Assembly (NCBI GenBank): GCA_020633295.1
Contig: JACKDW010000008.1
Span: 307,153 to 371,152 of the forward strand
Origin: Myxococcales bacterium
Lineage (GTDB): Bacteria; Myxococcota_A; Polyangia; Nannocystales; Nannocystaceae
Length of the DNA stretch: 64,000 nucleotides
Direction: 5' to 3'
The first letter of the stretch is position 1, and every line of letters begins with the position of its first letter. Shown piece by piece: positions 49,859 through 58,438 of this stretch. The notes under the pieces were generated by a model, which ran no database searches, had not been told where the DNA came from, and saw only the letters and a program-made list of their open reading frames with translations. The position numbers and the translations under genes are program-made.

Positions 49859-50318
49859 GCGTGCACCTCTCGAAGGTGCTCTCGTCGTTGCTCGACATCC
49901 GCGGGCACTCGTCGCGGGTGTCATTGAATTCGGCGATGCACTCCTCGAGCCCCGCGAGGTCGTCGCAGGAGAGCGAGCGCAGGCAGGAGGTGTAGTCGGA
50001 CTCCGCCGACGTCAGGCAGTCGAAGGCGATGTCGGGCGGGTACTCGGTGTCCGCCTCGTACATCGCGGTGATGCAGCTGCGCTGCGGCGACTCGTACTGC
50101 TCGCCCTCGACGCAGGCGTCGACCTCGCGCGAGCCGTACTCGCCGGCCTCGCTCGTGTAGCCGATCAGCGGGCCGAAGCAGCCGCAGAAGGCCGATACGC
50201 GATCATCGCGCGCGTCGAGGTAGTCCTCGATGGCGTCGACGGTTGTGTCGCAATACGACCCACTGAGGAGAATTCCCACGATCACGAGCGAGACGCGATA
50301 TTTGCCCACGAACGCCAC
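49851..50318 (-). CDS. Cys-rich lipoprotein-like protein, paralog 1
   Basis: 155 aa from GTG 50318; the frame is open to a TTG at 50366, but a promoter-like sequence lies in that extension. N-terminal hydrophobic helix (VSLVIVGILLSGSYC) ends in a lipobox-like SYC. The mature part mirrors paralog 2: FCGCFGPLIGYTS, DACVEGEQY, RSCITAMY, DCLTSAESDYTSCLRSLSCD, ECIAEFN, ECPRMSS and ERCTRV. It starts a three-gene unit with paralog 2 and the serine hydrolase. The first ~20 codons are AT-rich compared with the rest. Function unknown. Confidence 0.65.
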   Translation of the reverse strand: MAFVGKYRVSLVIVGILLSGSYCDTTVDAIEDYLDARDDRVSAFCGCFGPLIGYTSEAGEYGSREVDACVEGEQYESPQRSCITAMYEADTEYPPDIAFDCLTSAESDYTSCLRSLSCDDLAGLEECIAEFNDTRDECPRMSSNDESTFERCTRV

Positions 50319-50330
50319 AGACCTCGAATT

Positions 50331-50360
50331 AATATCGAAGGAAAACTTACGACGCGTCAA
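50331..50360 (-). promoter_or_regulatory. Promoter of the Cys-rich lipoprotein/serine hydrolase unit
   Basis: On the minus strand TTGACG (50360-50355) and GATATT (50336-50331) are 18 nt apart in an AT-rich stretch. The -10 ends 12 nt before GTG 50318, which therefore would have a very short leader. Confidence 0.45.
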
Positions 50361-50535
50361 CCGCAAAGCTCTGCGTTGGAACGCGCCAGTTTGGCGACCC
50401 GCGTGACAGACCCGCCCAGATATCCGGGAACCCCCCGGATGATTCGCGTCGGCGCAGGGGTTGTTACCCGCTCGTCACGTCGTCGCTGGAGCATGGCGAA
50501 GATCTCCGCCCGACCGCGCGGTCAGGCCGGGAGGC

Positions 50536-50541
50536 TATAAC
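50536..50541 (+). promoter_or_regulatory. -10 element, oxidoreductase gene
   Basis: TATAAC ends 6 nt before GTG 50548, supporting this start over an upstream frame extension. Confidence 0.5.
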
Positions 50542-50547
50542 CAGGTC

Positions 50548-51702
50548 GTGGAGCCCAGCACCATCCCCCCGGCGTACCCGCCCGGACGACGCGTCGTCCT
50601 CACCGCGCTCGGCGAGGATCCCGTCGACGCGATCGCGCGGCACCTCGTGCTCGAGGACCAGCCGTTCCCCGATGTCAGCGCGCTCGCGCGCGCCGACGTG
50701 GTCATCGCCGTCGAGAGCGCCGCCGTCGGCTGGGTCGACCTGCTGATGACGAGCGGTCAGTACCAGCACATGGCGCAGCCGCCGTACACGCCGGGCATCG
50801 AGTACAGCGGGCGCGTCGCGTGGGTCGGCGCCGACGTCACGCGCGCGCGCGTCGGCGACGCCGTGATCGCCGACGGCGCGCTGACCGGGCCGCGCTCGCG
50901 CGGGGACCACCGCCGCTACGGCGGCTTCGCGACCTACGCCGTCGCGCCCGAGGCCGCGCTCGTCCCGTTGCCGGCGCCGCTCAGCTTCGATCAGGGCAGC
51001 TGCCTGCTCGGCAACTACGAGACCGCCTATCACTGCCTCGTGGCCCGCGGGCAGCTGCAGCCGGGCGAGACCGTGCTCATCCACGGCGCCTCCGGCTCCA
51101 CCGGGCTCGCCGCCGTGCACATCGCCAAGCTCGTCGGCGCGCGCGTGATCGCGACCGGCCGCTCCCCGGAGAAGCTCGCGGAGGTCGCGGCGGAGGGGGC
51201 GGATCACGTGATCTCCGTTGAACCGGACGCGGCGGCGCGCGAGGCCGGCGCGGGCGTGCGGCGCTTCCGTGACGAGGTCAAGGCGCTGACGGGCGGGCAG
51301 GGCGTCGACGTCGTCTACGACGGCGTCGGCGGCGACGTCTCGCTCGAGAGCCTGCGCTGCGTCCGCTTCGGCGCGCGCTTCTTGATCGTCGGCTGGGCCT
51401 CGACGCCCTTCGTCGCCCGCGGCCGCGGGCTGCGGGGCGCGCCGCGGGCCAACACGCTGCCGACCAACCTGATCATGATGAAGGGCCTCGACGTGCTCGG
51501 CTGCCCCACCGTGATCTCGACGCACCGCGACCCGAGCATCCGCGTCGCGCGGCTACAGCGGATCCTCGCCTGGGTGAACGCCGGGCGGCTGCGTCCGCGC
51601 GTCGGACCCATCTATCCGATCGAGCAGGTCACAGCGGCCATGCACGCGAAGTGGTCGAGCCGCCACGTCGGCGGCTGCGTGCTGCGGCCGCGCGCGGGCT
51701 AG
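50548..51702 (+). CDS. Zinc-independent MDR-family (quinone oxidoreductase-like) enzyme
   Basis: 384 aa from GTG 50548. GroES-like N-terminal domain (~25-160: VVIAVESAAVGWVDLLMTSG, YTPGIEYSGRVAWVGADV). The nucleotide-binding Rossmann domain (~165-300) has VLIHGASGSTGLAAVHIAKL, the AxxGxxG-type loop used for NADPH, then DVVYDGVGGDVSLESLRCV. The catalytic and structural zinc ligands of alcohol dehydrogenases are missing, so this belongs to the NADPH:quinone oxidoreductase side. It should reduce quinones, enones or similar electrophiles in the cytosol. It converges with the O-antigen ligase gene, overlapping it by 4 bp. Confidence 0.9.
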   Translation: MEPSTIPPAYPPGRRVVLTALGEDPVDAIARHLVLEDQPFPDVSALARADVVIAVESAAVGWVDLLMTSGQYQHMAQPPYTPGIEYSGRVAWVGADVTRARVGDAVIADGALTGPRSRGDHRRYGGFATYAVAPEAALVPLPAPLSFDQGSCLLGNYETAYHCLVARGQLQPGETVLIHGASGSTGLAAVHIAKLVGARVIATGRSPEKLAEVAAEGADHVISVEPDAAAREAGAGVRRFRDEVKALTGGQGVDVVYDGVGGDVSLESLRCVRFGARFLIVGWASTPFVARGRGLRGAPRANTLPTNLIMMKGLDVLGCPTVISTHRDPSIRVARLQRILAWVNAGRLRPRVGPIYPIEQVTAAMHAKWSSRHVGGCVLRPRAG

Positions 51703-53990
51703 CCCCGGGCGAGTCGGTCGCGGACGCGTCGCGCGAGGCGCTCGCGTCGCCCTCGCGTCTCGCGGGGGGCGGGGCGGCGGAGCATCGACTCGACGCGCGC
51801 CTGCACGCCGCGCGCGTCGACCTCGTCCGCGTGCACCCAGAGCGCGAGCCAGCGCTCCTCGAGCGCGCCGGGGTCGTCGACCCCGGCCGCGAGCGCGCGC
51901 TCGAGGTGCTCTTGGCGCTCGCCGTGGTCCGCAGGGCGCAGCGCCGCGAGCGTCTTGACGACGAGCAGGTGGCTCTCGGCGGCGCGCGGTCGCCGGTGCG
52001 CGAGCAGGCGGGCGAGGTGGTAGGCGAGCGCGGGGTTGTCGGCCGCGAGCGCGAGCTCGACGCGGCGCGCCAGGACGTCGGGGTCGTCCGGGCCCGCCCG
52101 GCCGCGCTCGCGCGCGACCGCCTCGGCGTACCGCGGCGCGCGCTCGGCGAGCCCGGTAAACAGCGCCCGCCAGGCCTCGGGCTCGTCGGGCACGAGGGCC
52201 GCGGCGAAGCGGCGGGGATCGGGGTAGCGCGCGACGAGGTAGTCGACGAAGTCGGGGCTCGGCGGCGCGCGGAGCCGCGCGAGCGCGGCGTGATCGAGGG
52301 CGACGGCGGCGTCTTCATCCGCCTCGCCGAGCTGGCGCGTCGCGACCGCGCCGACGATGCGCGCGTCGACCGAGGCCGGGAGCAGCCGCGCCGCGACCTC
52401 GGCGCGCGTCGCCGCGTCGCGCCAGCGCCCGTCCTCGGCGGCGACGCGCGCGAGCGCCAGGTGCAGCGCGCCGTCGAGCGGGCGCCACGACAGCGAAGCG
52501 TCGGCGGACGCGTGGCGCTGGCGCGCGGACGCGACGTCCGCCTCGCGCGACCAGAACGTGTGGGGCGCGGCGCGGAGCGAGAGCGCCGCGGCGCCGACGA
52601 GCAGCGCGACGCCGAGCGCGAGCGCGAGGCGCCGACGCGGCCCGTGAAGCCGCGTCGATCGACGCTGGCCGAGCGCCCCCGCGAGCGCGCAGACCGGCGC
52701 GGCGACGCCGAGGAACTCGAGCGAGAAGTCGACGAGCCCGTGCGCCGCGATCGCGAGCAGCCCGCACAGCGCCACGCGCTCGCCGGGGTGCCGCGCGGCG
52801 CGGAGCGTCGCGAACCACCACGCCGTCAGGCCGACGAGCACGGCGCCGCCGGCGAGCGGGCCCCACTCGACGAGCATCGTCACGGGCGCGGTCTCGATGT
52901 GGGTGTAGACGGTCGCGGAGTCGGTCGCGCCGGCGCCCGCGTGCAGGAGGCTGCGGAGCTCCATGAACGCGCCGCGCCCGATCCCCAGCCACGGGCTGCG
53001 CCCCAGCAGCGCGAGCGCCTCGCGGGCGGGTCGCAGCTTCTCGACGAGCGCCGCGTCGGGCGTCTCGGCGACGAGCGCGGTCAGCATGCCGCGGCTCACG
53101 GCATAGGCTCCAAGGGACAGGACTCCGAGCGCGAGCGCGGTGAGCGTGACGCTCCGCTGCGGTCGCGCGCCCCCGCGGCCGCGCGCGAGCAGGCCGGCGA
53201 GCGGCGCGGTGACGGCGAGCGTCAAGAAGGCGCCGCGCGAGAGCGAGAGCGCGAGGCCGACGAGCGCGACGGCGCCGGCGGCCACGGCCAGCAGCGCGCG
53301 ATCGTGGAGCCGGTCGCGGGCCTCGGGCCTGGCCGCGGCGCGCTGGCGCAGGTCGAGCGCGAGCGCGGCGGCGGCGAAGCACGCGAGCAGCATCAGCGCG
53401 GACTGCTGGTTGGGGTTGACGAAGCTCGTGAGCAGCGCGGGGCTCGCGGCGGGGTCGCGGTCCCGCGGCGCGTAGACGCCGTAGATCCGGTGCAGACCCA
53501 GCAGCTTCTGCAGCAGCCCGACGACGCTGACGAGCGCGCCGGCGACGGCGACGTGGGCGGCGACGCGTCGCCACGAGAAGCGCGCGGCCGCGACGAACAG
53601 CGCGGTCAAGGCCACGAGCCGCGCCGCCTCGAGGCCGGTCGCGCCGGGGAGCACGGAGAGCTGCCGCCAGCGCGCTGCGGTCCCGACCAGCGCGGCGTGG
53701 ACGTCGGCCGCGAGCCCGGGCGCGAGCGCGTCGCGCAGCGCGGGCGGTAGCGGCAGCCACTGGAGGAAGGTGACGCCCGCCGCGAGCAGCCCGATCCAGG
53801 CGCCCCGCGGCCACTCGAGCGAGCCGCGTCGCGCGCTCACCGAGACGAGCAGCGCGAGCGCCAGCGCGGTGAAGACCGGCACGATGATCGGGGGGACGCC
53901 GCCGAGCGCGAGCGCGGGCCCGACGACCGCGAGCGCCAGGAGGGCCCGCGCGAGCGGCCCCGGTCGCGTGCGTCGGGCGCGGTTCGTCAC
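51699..53990 (-). CDS. O-antigen ligase family protein with TPR-like C-terminal domain
   Basis: 763 aa from GTG 53990, overlapping the flippase stop. About ten to twelve transmembrane helices occupy residues ~12-435, with the large periplasmic loop expected for Wzy_C/WaaL proteins (GRSPWLGIGRGAFMELRSLL, VYTHIETAPVTMLVEWGPL). The H-rich 'AHGLVDFSLEF' follows in a late helix. Residues ~450-763 are helical, Ala/Arg/Leu-rich and contain TPR-like repeats. Such fusions occur in exopolysaccharide clusters and join undecaprenyl-linked glycan to acceptors or polymerise repeat units. Coupled to the flippase gene. Confidence 0.85.
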   Translation of the reverse strand: MTNRARRTRPGPLARALLALAVVGPALALGGVPPIIVPVFTALALALLVSVSARRGSLEWPRGAWIGLLAAGVTFLQWLPLPPALRDALAPGLAADVHAALVGTAARWRQLSVLPGATGLEAARLVALTALFVAAARFSWRRVAAHVAVAGALVSVVGLLQKLLGLHRIYGVYAPRDRDPAASPALLTSFVNPNQQSALMLLACFAAAALALDLRQRAAARPEARDRLHDRALLAVAAGAVALVGLALSLSRGAFLTLAVTAPLAGLLARGRGGARPQRSVTLTALALGVLSLGAYAVSRGMLTALVAETPDAALVEKLRPAREALALLGRSPWLGIGRGAFMELRSLLHAGAGATDSATVYTHIETAPVTMLVEWGPLAGGAVLVGLTAWWFATLRAARHPGERVALCGLLAIAAHGLVDFSLEFLGVAAPVCALAGALGQRRSTRLHGPRRRLALALGVALLVGAAALSLRAAPHTFWSREADVASARQRHASADASLSWRPLDGALHLALARVAAEDGRWRDAATRAEVAARLLPASVDARIVGAVATRQLGEADEDAAVALDHAALARLRAPPSPDFVDYLVARYPDPRRFAAALVPDEPEAWRALFTGLAERAPRYAEAVARERGRAGPDDPDVLARRVELALAADNPALAYHLARLLAHRRPRAAESHLLVVKTLAALRPADHGERQEHLERALAAGVDDPGALEERWLALWVHADEVDARGVQARVESMLRRPAPRETRGRRERLARRVRDRLARG

Positions 53991-55264
53991 GACGTCGCCC
54001 CTCGCTCGCGCGGGGGCGGGGCGCGCCACAGCGCATGCGCGACCACGGCCGCGTTCGTCACGACGATGAAGCCGCGCCCGGCGACGACCGCCGCCGCCGC
54101 GCCGAGCAGCGGGGAGCTCGGGATCCACAGCGCGCCCGCGATCGCCGTGACCACGACCGCGCCGATCGTCATCGGCACCTGGATGGTGAAGCGCTGGAAC
54201 GCGGTCGCGCACATGCGCAGGACGCCGGCGACGCTGTTGAGCAGCGCGACGCCGACGAACACCAGCAGCAGCTCGACGTGGCGCGCGTACTCCGGCCGGT
54301 ACAGCAGCGCGAGCACGGGGCCGCCGATCGCGATCGCCAGCGGGAACGCGACGACGGCCGGGAGCGCGGCGAGGCCGACGATCCGCGCGACGAGCCGGCG
54401 CAGCGCCGGAAGCTGTCCGTTCAACCACATCGTCGAGACGCGCGGCATGGTCGCGGCGTTGAGCGCGCCGACGATCGGCAGCGTCCCCACGGTGAAGTAG
54501 CCGACCGCGACGAACACCCCGAGCGCGGCGGCGTCGTGCCACGCCTCGATGAAGTAGCGCGGGATGTTGGTGTTGAACGAGACGAGCCCCGCGACGGCGC
54601 CAAGCGGCGCGGCGCGGATCGAGAGCGCCGTCACGCCGGCGCGGGTCAGCCCGCGCGCGGCCTCGGGGTGGGCGCGCGCGTCGGCGCGCGCGGTCCTGCG
54701 CGCGCAGGGGACGTCGTGGATCAGGAGCACCGCGACGCGGGTCGCGAGCCAGGCCGCGCACGCGATCCACAGCGAGCCGTCGCTGAGGATCAGCCCGGCC
54801 GCGAGCGCGGCGGGCGACGTGAGCGCGTGCAGCGTCTGCGAGACGGTCACGCGGCGCATGTCCTCGGCGCGCTGCCACAGCCCGTAGAGCAGGTCGCTGA
54901 CGCCCTCGACCGCGCGGCACGACGCGATCAGCAGCAGCGCGGCGAGCTCGCCCGGCGGGTAGCGGAGCATGAACAGGAGCGACGCCGCGACCGCGAACAC
55001 CATCGTCAGGACGCGCAGCGCGACGTAGTCGGCGAGCGCGTGGCGGCGGCTCGCGTCGCTCGCGAGCACCGGGCGCAGCTGCATCATGCCGAGCAGGTTG
55101 AGCGGCGCGACGATCGCGAGGCCGAGCGCGAACACGCCGAGGTTGTTGTCGGCCAGCTCCGCGGGGCCGAGCTTGGTGAGCAGCGCGACCATCGACCACT
55201 GCGAGGCCGCGAGCACCGACTGCCCCACGAAGCTCCACGCGAAGTTGCGACGCAGCGACGGCAT
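53987..55264 (-). CDS. Wzx-type polysaccharide flippase
   Basis: 425 aa from ATG 55264. About twelve hydrophobic segments with the MATE/PST layout: N-terminal FAWSFVGQSVLAASQWSMVA, SCRAVEGVSDLLYGLWQRAE, and PRYFIEAWHDAAALGVFVAV, which resembles the conserved middle motif of Wzx proteins. It should flip undecaprenyl-diphosphate-linked oligosaccharide units across the inner membrane. The stop overlaps the ligase gene (GTGA). TAAGCT ends 10 nt before the ATG and may be the -10 element. Confidence 0.85.
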   Translation of the reverse strand: MPSLRRNFAWSFVGQSVLAASQWSMVALLTKLGPAELADNNLGVFALGLAIVAPLNLLGMMQLRPVLASDASRRHALADYVALRVLTMVFAVAASLLFMLRYPPGELAALLLIASCRAVEGVSDLLYGLWQRAEDMRRVTVSQTLHALTSPAALAAGLILSDGSLWIACAAWLATRVAVLLIHDVPCARRTARADARAHPEAARGLTRAGVTALSIRAAPLGAVAGLVSFNTNIPRYFIEAWHDAAALGVFVAVGYFTVGTLPIVGALNAATMPRVSTMWLNGQLPALRRLVARIVGLAALPAVVAFPLAIAIGGPVLALLYRPEYARHVELLLVFVGVALLNSVAGVLRMCATAFQRFTIQVPMTIGAVVVTAIAGALWIPSSPLLGAAAAVVAGRGFIVVTNAAVVAHALWRAPPPRERGATS

Positions 55265-55394
55265 GCTCCGCGAGAGCTTACCCAGGTTATCCGCGCCGCG
55301 CAGAAAGCCGACGCGACCGGCGGGGCCGGTCGCGTGACCGGGCGCGCGCTCCGATAAGTTGCAACGCGCGCGGCGATCGAGAAGATAGCGGGTG

Positions 55395-56342
55395 ATGGCG
55401 CGATACCTCGTCACCGGCGGCGCCGGCTTCATCGGCTCCAACCTAGTCCACGCGCTGCTCGAGCACGGCCACGAGGTCCGCGTGCTCGACGACTTCAGCT
55501 CCGGCCGCGAGCAGAACCTGGAGGCATGCGCCGATCGGATCACGATCCTGCGCGGATCGATCACCGAGCGCGCGCTCGTCGACGAGGCGGTCCGCGGCTG
55601 CGACTACGTGCTGCACCAGGCCGCGCTGCCCTCGGTCCCGCGCTCGATCGCCGACCCCGCCGCGAGCGACCAGATCAACGTGCACGGGACGCTCACGGTG
55701 CTGCTCGCGGCCCGCGACGCCGGGGTCCGCCGCGTCGTGTACGCGTCGTCGTCCTCCGTCTACGGCGAGACGCCCGTGCTGCCGAAGGTCGAGAGCTTGC
55801 CCACCGATCCGCGCTCGCCCTACGCCGTCGCCAAGCTCGCCGGCGAGCACTACGCGCGCGTGTTCGCGGGCTGCTACGGGCTCGAGACCGTCGCGCTGCG
55901 CTACTTCAACGTGTTCGGCCCGCGCCAGCGACCGGACTCGCAGTACGCCGCCGTGCTCCCGCGCTTCATCACCGCCGCGCTCACGGGCCAGCGACCGACG
56001 ATCTTCGGCGACGGCGGGCAGACCCGGGACTTCTGCTTCATCGACAACGTGGTCGCGGCCAACCTCCAGGCGTGCGTCGCCGAAGGAGTCAGCGGCGCCG
56101 CGTTCAACATCGCGTGCGGGGCCCGGACGAGCCTGCTCGAGGTCATCGCGGCGCTCCGGGAGATCACGGGCGCGAGCGTCGAGCCGCGCTTCGAGCCGGC
56201 GCGCGCGGGCGACATCCGCGACTCGCTCGCCGACATCACGGCCGCGCGGACGGGGCTCGGCTACGAGGCGGCCGTGTCATTCGCGGACGGCCTGCGCCGG
56301 ACCGTGCGCTGGTACGAGGGGCAGCTCCTCGCGGGGCGCTGA
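55395..56342 (+). CDS. UDP-hexose/HexNAc 4-epimerase (SDR family, TviC/WbpP-like)
   Basis: 315 aa from ATG 55395 (GTG 55392 possible). Rossmann motif YLVTGGAGFIGSNLVHALLE, LDDFSSGREQNL, DYVLHQAALPSVPRSI, catalytic SSSSVYG with YAVAKLAGE (YxxxK), and RYFNVFGPRQRPDSQYAAVL with FGDGGQTRDFCFIDNVV. These are the extended-SDR features of UDP-GlcNAc/UDP-Glc 4-epimerases of the WbpP/TviC type. With the UDP-HexNAc dehydrogenase at 58412 it probably supplies UDP-GalNAc(A) for the polysaccharide. Its 3' end overlaps the opposing glycosyltransferase gene by 66 bp. Confidence 0.9.
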   Translation: MARYLVTGGAGFIGSNLVHALLEHGHEVRVLDDFSSGREQNLEACADRITILRGSITERALVDEAVRGCDYVLHQAALPSVPRSIADPAASDQINVHGTLTVLLAARDAGVRRVVYASSSSVYGETPVLPKVESLPTDPRSPYAVAKLAGEHYARVFAGCYGLETVALRYFNVFGPRQRPDSQYAAVLPRFITAALTGQRPTIFGDGGQTRDFCFIDNVVAANLQACVAEGVSGAAFNIACGARTSLLEVIAALREITGASVEPRFEPARAGDIRDSLADITAARTGLGYEAAVSFADGLRRTVRWYEGQLLAGR

Positions 56343-57521
56343 CGATCCCCCGGCGCGCGCGCGCGGCCCGGGTCGCCCGTCGAGCAGCGCGCGGTAGACC
56401 TCCATGTGCGCCGCGACCACGCGCTCGATGGAGAACTCCGCGAGCGCGAGCGCGCGGCCGCGCGCGCCCAGCTGCGCGCGCAGGGCCGCGTCGCCGGCGA
56501 GCGTCGCGATCGCGCGGCCCAGCGCCGCCGGATCGTGGGGCGGGACCAGCAGCCCGTTATGGCGGTGGAGACAGACCTCGCGGCAGCCGGGCACGTCGGT
56601 AGCGACCAGCGCGCGGCCGCTGGCGGCGGCCTCGAGCAGGATCTTCGGCAGACCCTCGCGGTGGCTCGGGAGCGCGACGACGTGCGCGCGCGCGAGCGTC
56701 TCGGGCATGTCGTCGCTGTGGCCCCACCACTCGATCACGCCCTCGCGCTGCCAGGCCGCGACGCGCTCCGGCGCGATCGAGCTGGGGTTGCCGGGGTCGG
56801 GCTTGCCCACCAGCACCAGCCGCGCGGGCGCGCGCTCGCGTCGCAGCAGGCGCGCGGCCGCGACGAACTCCTCGACGCCCTTGTCGCGCAGCAGCCGGGA
56901 GGGCAGCACGACCACGGGGACGCCGGGGGGCTCCGGGCGGGGCGCGAAGCGGCGGCAGTCGACGCCCGAGCCGCGGATCATCAGGGTGCTCGCGGCGTCC
57001 ACGAGCCCGAGGCCGATGAACAGCTCGAGGTCGTCTTGGTTCTGGAACACGGTGTACGTGCGCGGCCGGTGGAGCGCGGCGCGGTACAGCCGCTGCATGG
57101 TCGCGCGCAGGACGGCGCGGCGCGGCGAGCTCCCGCGGCCGGTGAACGCGTAGCCGAGCCCGCTCACCGCGTTGAGGACCGTCAGCGGCAGCCCGCGCGC
57201 GGCGAGCGAGCCGTAGATGACCGGCTTGCTCGTGACGTGGTGGACCAGGTCGGGGCGCTCGCGCTGGTACAGCCGCCGCAGCGTCAGGACCCCGCCGAGC
57301 TCGCGCAGCGGGTTGACGCCGCTGCGCGACAGCGGCGTCGGGACGAAGCGGATGGCGCGTCCCTCCGCCGTCGCGCGCAGCGCCTCGCCGTCGCCGCCGG
57401 CCGCCAGCGTCACGCGGGCGTTCGCCTCGAGGGCCGCGCGCGCGAGCGGGAGGCGGTGCGAGACGAAGAACCACTCGGTGTTGACGACGAACAGCAGGCT
57501 GCGGCCGGCGAGCGTGGACAC
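56277..57521 (-). CDS. GT4-type glycosyltransferase
   Basis: 414 aa from GTG 57521. Begins SLLFVVNTEWFFVSHRLPLA, characteristic of the GT4 subfamily that transfers sugars to lipid-linked intermediates in O-antigen and capsule synthesis. Further: DLVHHVTSKPVIYG, VVVLPSRLLRDKGVEEFVAA, GHSDDMPETLARAHVVALPS, and the donor-binding EX7E-type motif REGLPKILLEAAASGRALVA. Cytosolic/membrane-associated. The C-terminal ~35 residues are Pro/Arg/Ala-rich and overlap the opposing epimerase gene, so the true stop region might have been extended recently. Confidence 0.9.
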   Translation of the reverse strand: MSTLAGRSLLFVVNTEWFFVSHRLPLARAALEANARVTLAAGGDGEALRATAEGRAIRFVPTPLSRSGVNPLRELGGVLTLRRLYQRERPDLVHHVTSKPVIYGSLAARGLPLTVLNAVSGLGYAFTGRGSSPRRAVLRATMQRLYRAALHRPRTYTVFQNQDDLELFIGLGLVDAASTLMIRGSGVDCRRFAPRPEPPGVPVVVLPSRLLRDKGVEEFVAAARLLRRERAPARLVLVGKPDPGNPSSIAPERVAAWQREGVIEWWGHSDDMPETLARAHVVALPSHREGLPKILLEAAASGRALVATDVPGCREVCLHRHNGLLVPPHDPAALGRAIATLAGDAALRAQLGARGRALALAEFSIERVVAAHMEVYRALLDGRPGPRARAGGSSAPREELPLVPAHGPAQAVRE

Positions 57522-57530
57522 GTGCGCGTC

Positions 57531-57536
57531 AGCCTA
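57531..57536 (-). promoter_or_regulatory. -10 element, GT4 gene
   Basis: TAGGCT on the minus strand ends 9 nt before GTG 57521. Confidence 0.45.
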
Positions 57537-57635
57537 GCACAGGAGCGGGCGCGCCCAGGTGACTCTCGGTACATACATCCATCGATCGCGTCTCGCGGAC
57601 GTCGCGTCTCGCTAGCGTCGGCGACGGCCGCTCGT

Positions 57636-57641
57636 TATCAT
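57636..57641 (+). promoter_or_regulatory. -10 element, methyltransferase gene
   Basis: TATCAT ends 5 nt before GTG 57647; an ATG two codons later would be 11 nt away. Confidence 0.45.
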
Positions 57642-57646
57642 GCGAC

Positions 57647-58438
57647 GTGCCGATGCGGGGTCTGTGGCAGTCGTACGCTCGCTACACGCGGCGCGTGCTC
57701 GCGGCCCGCCGCGGCGGGCTCACGGTCTACCGCGACCGGCTCGGCCGGGCGGCCGGCGACGCGCCGCGCGTGCTCCACCTCGGCTGCGGCTGGGACCGCA
57801 GCGGCGTGCTGAAGCTGCTCCCGCCGACCTCCGAGGTGATCGGGGTCGACCTCGACGAGGACGCCGGCCGGCGCTACCCCGGCGTGTTCGTGCGCGCCGA
57901 CGCGGCGGCGCTGCCGTTCCCCGACGACCGCTTCGACCTCGTGTGCAGCGAGTACGTGCTCGAGCACATCGAGCGCCCCGACGCGGTGCTGTCCGAGCTC
58001 GCGCGCGTGGTCCGGCCCGGGGGGCGCGTCGTCGCGCTCGCGCCCAACGCCTGGTCGTACAAGTCGATCGCCGCGATGCTCACGCCGCACCGGCTGCACG
58101 AGCTCGCGGCCCGGGTGCTGCGCGCCGACAGCCGCGAGGCCGGCGACGTGTACCCGACGCGCTACCGCGTCAACACCCGCGCGGCGGTCTTCCTGCTCGC
58201 CGCGCTGCACGGCTTCTCGGTCGAGGAGTTCGTGTTCGTCAACAACGGGCCGACGTGGTTCCAGCGCGCGCCGGGGCTGTTCGAGCTCGGCCGCGCGTTC
58301 CACTGGCTGATCGACCAGCACGATCGGCTCGAGTTCCTGCGCTGCGGCTTCGTCGTGACGCTGCGTCGGCGCGACCCGTCGCGCGATCGCCCGGCGACCT
58401 GGCTCCCGGGCTCAGAGCCGCCACAGTCGGACGTGTGA
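57647..58438 (+). CDS. Class I SAM-dependent methyltransferase
   Basis: 263 aa from GTG 57647. Methyltransf_11-type core: motif I VLHLGCGWDRSG, motif II region VIGVDLDEDAG, FVRADAAALPFPDDRFDLVC, SEYVLEHIERPDAVLSELAR and VVRPGGRVVALAPN. The substrate-binding C-terminal part (RYRVNTRAAVFLLAALHGFS, EFVFVNNGPTWFQRAPGLFE) resembles methyltransferases in polysaccharide clusters that modify sugars or lipid-linked glycans. The end overlaps the opposing dehydrogenase gene by 27 bp. Substrate unknown. Confidence 0.85.
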   Translation: MPMRGLWQSYARYTRRVLAARRGGLTVYRDRLGRAAGDAPRVLHLGCGWDRSGVLKLLPPTSEVIGVDLDEDAGRRYPGVFVRADAAALPFPDDRFDLVCSEYVLEHIERPDAVLSELARVVRPGGRVVALAPNAWSYKSIAAMLTPHRLHELAARVLRADSREAGDVYPTRYRVNTRAAVFLLAALHGFSVEEFVFVNNGPTWFQRAPGLFELGRAFHWLIDQHDRLEFLRCGFVVTLRRRDPSRDRPATWLPGSEPPQSDV

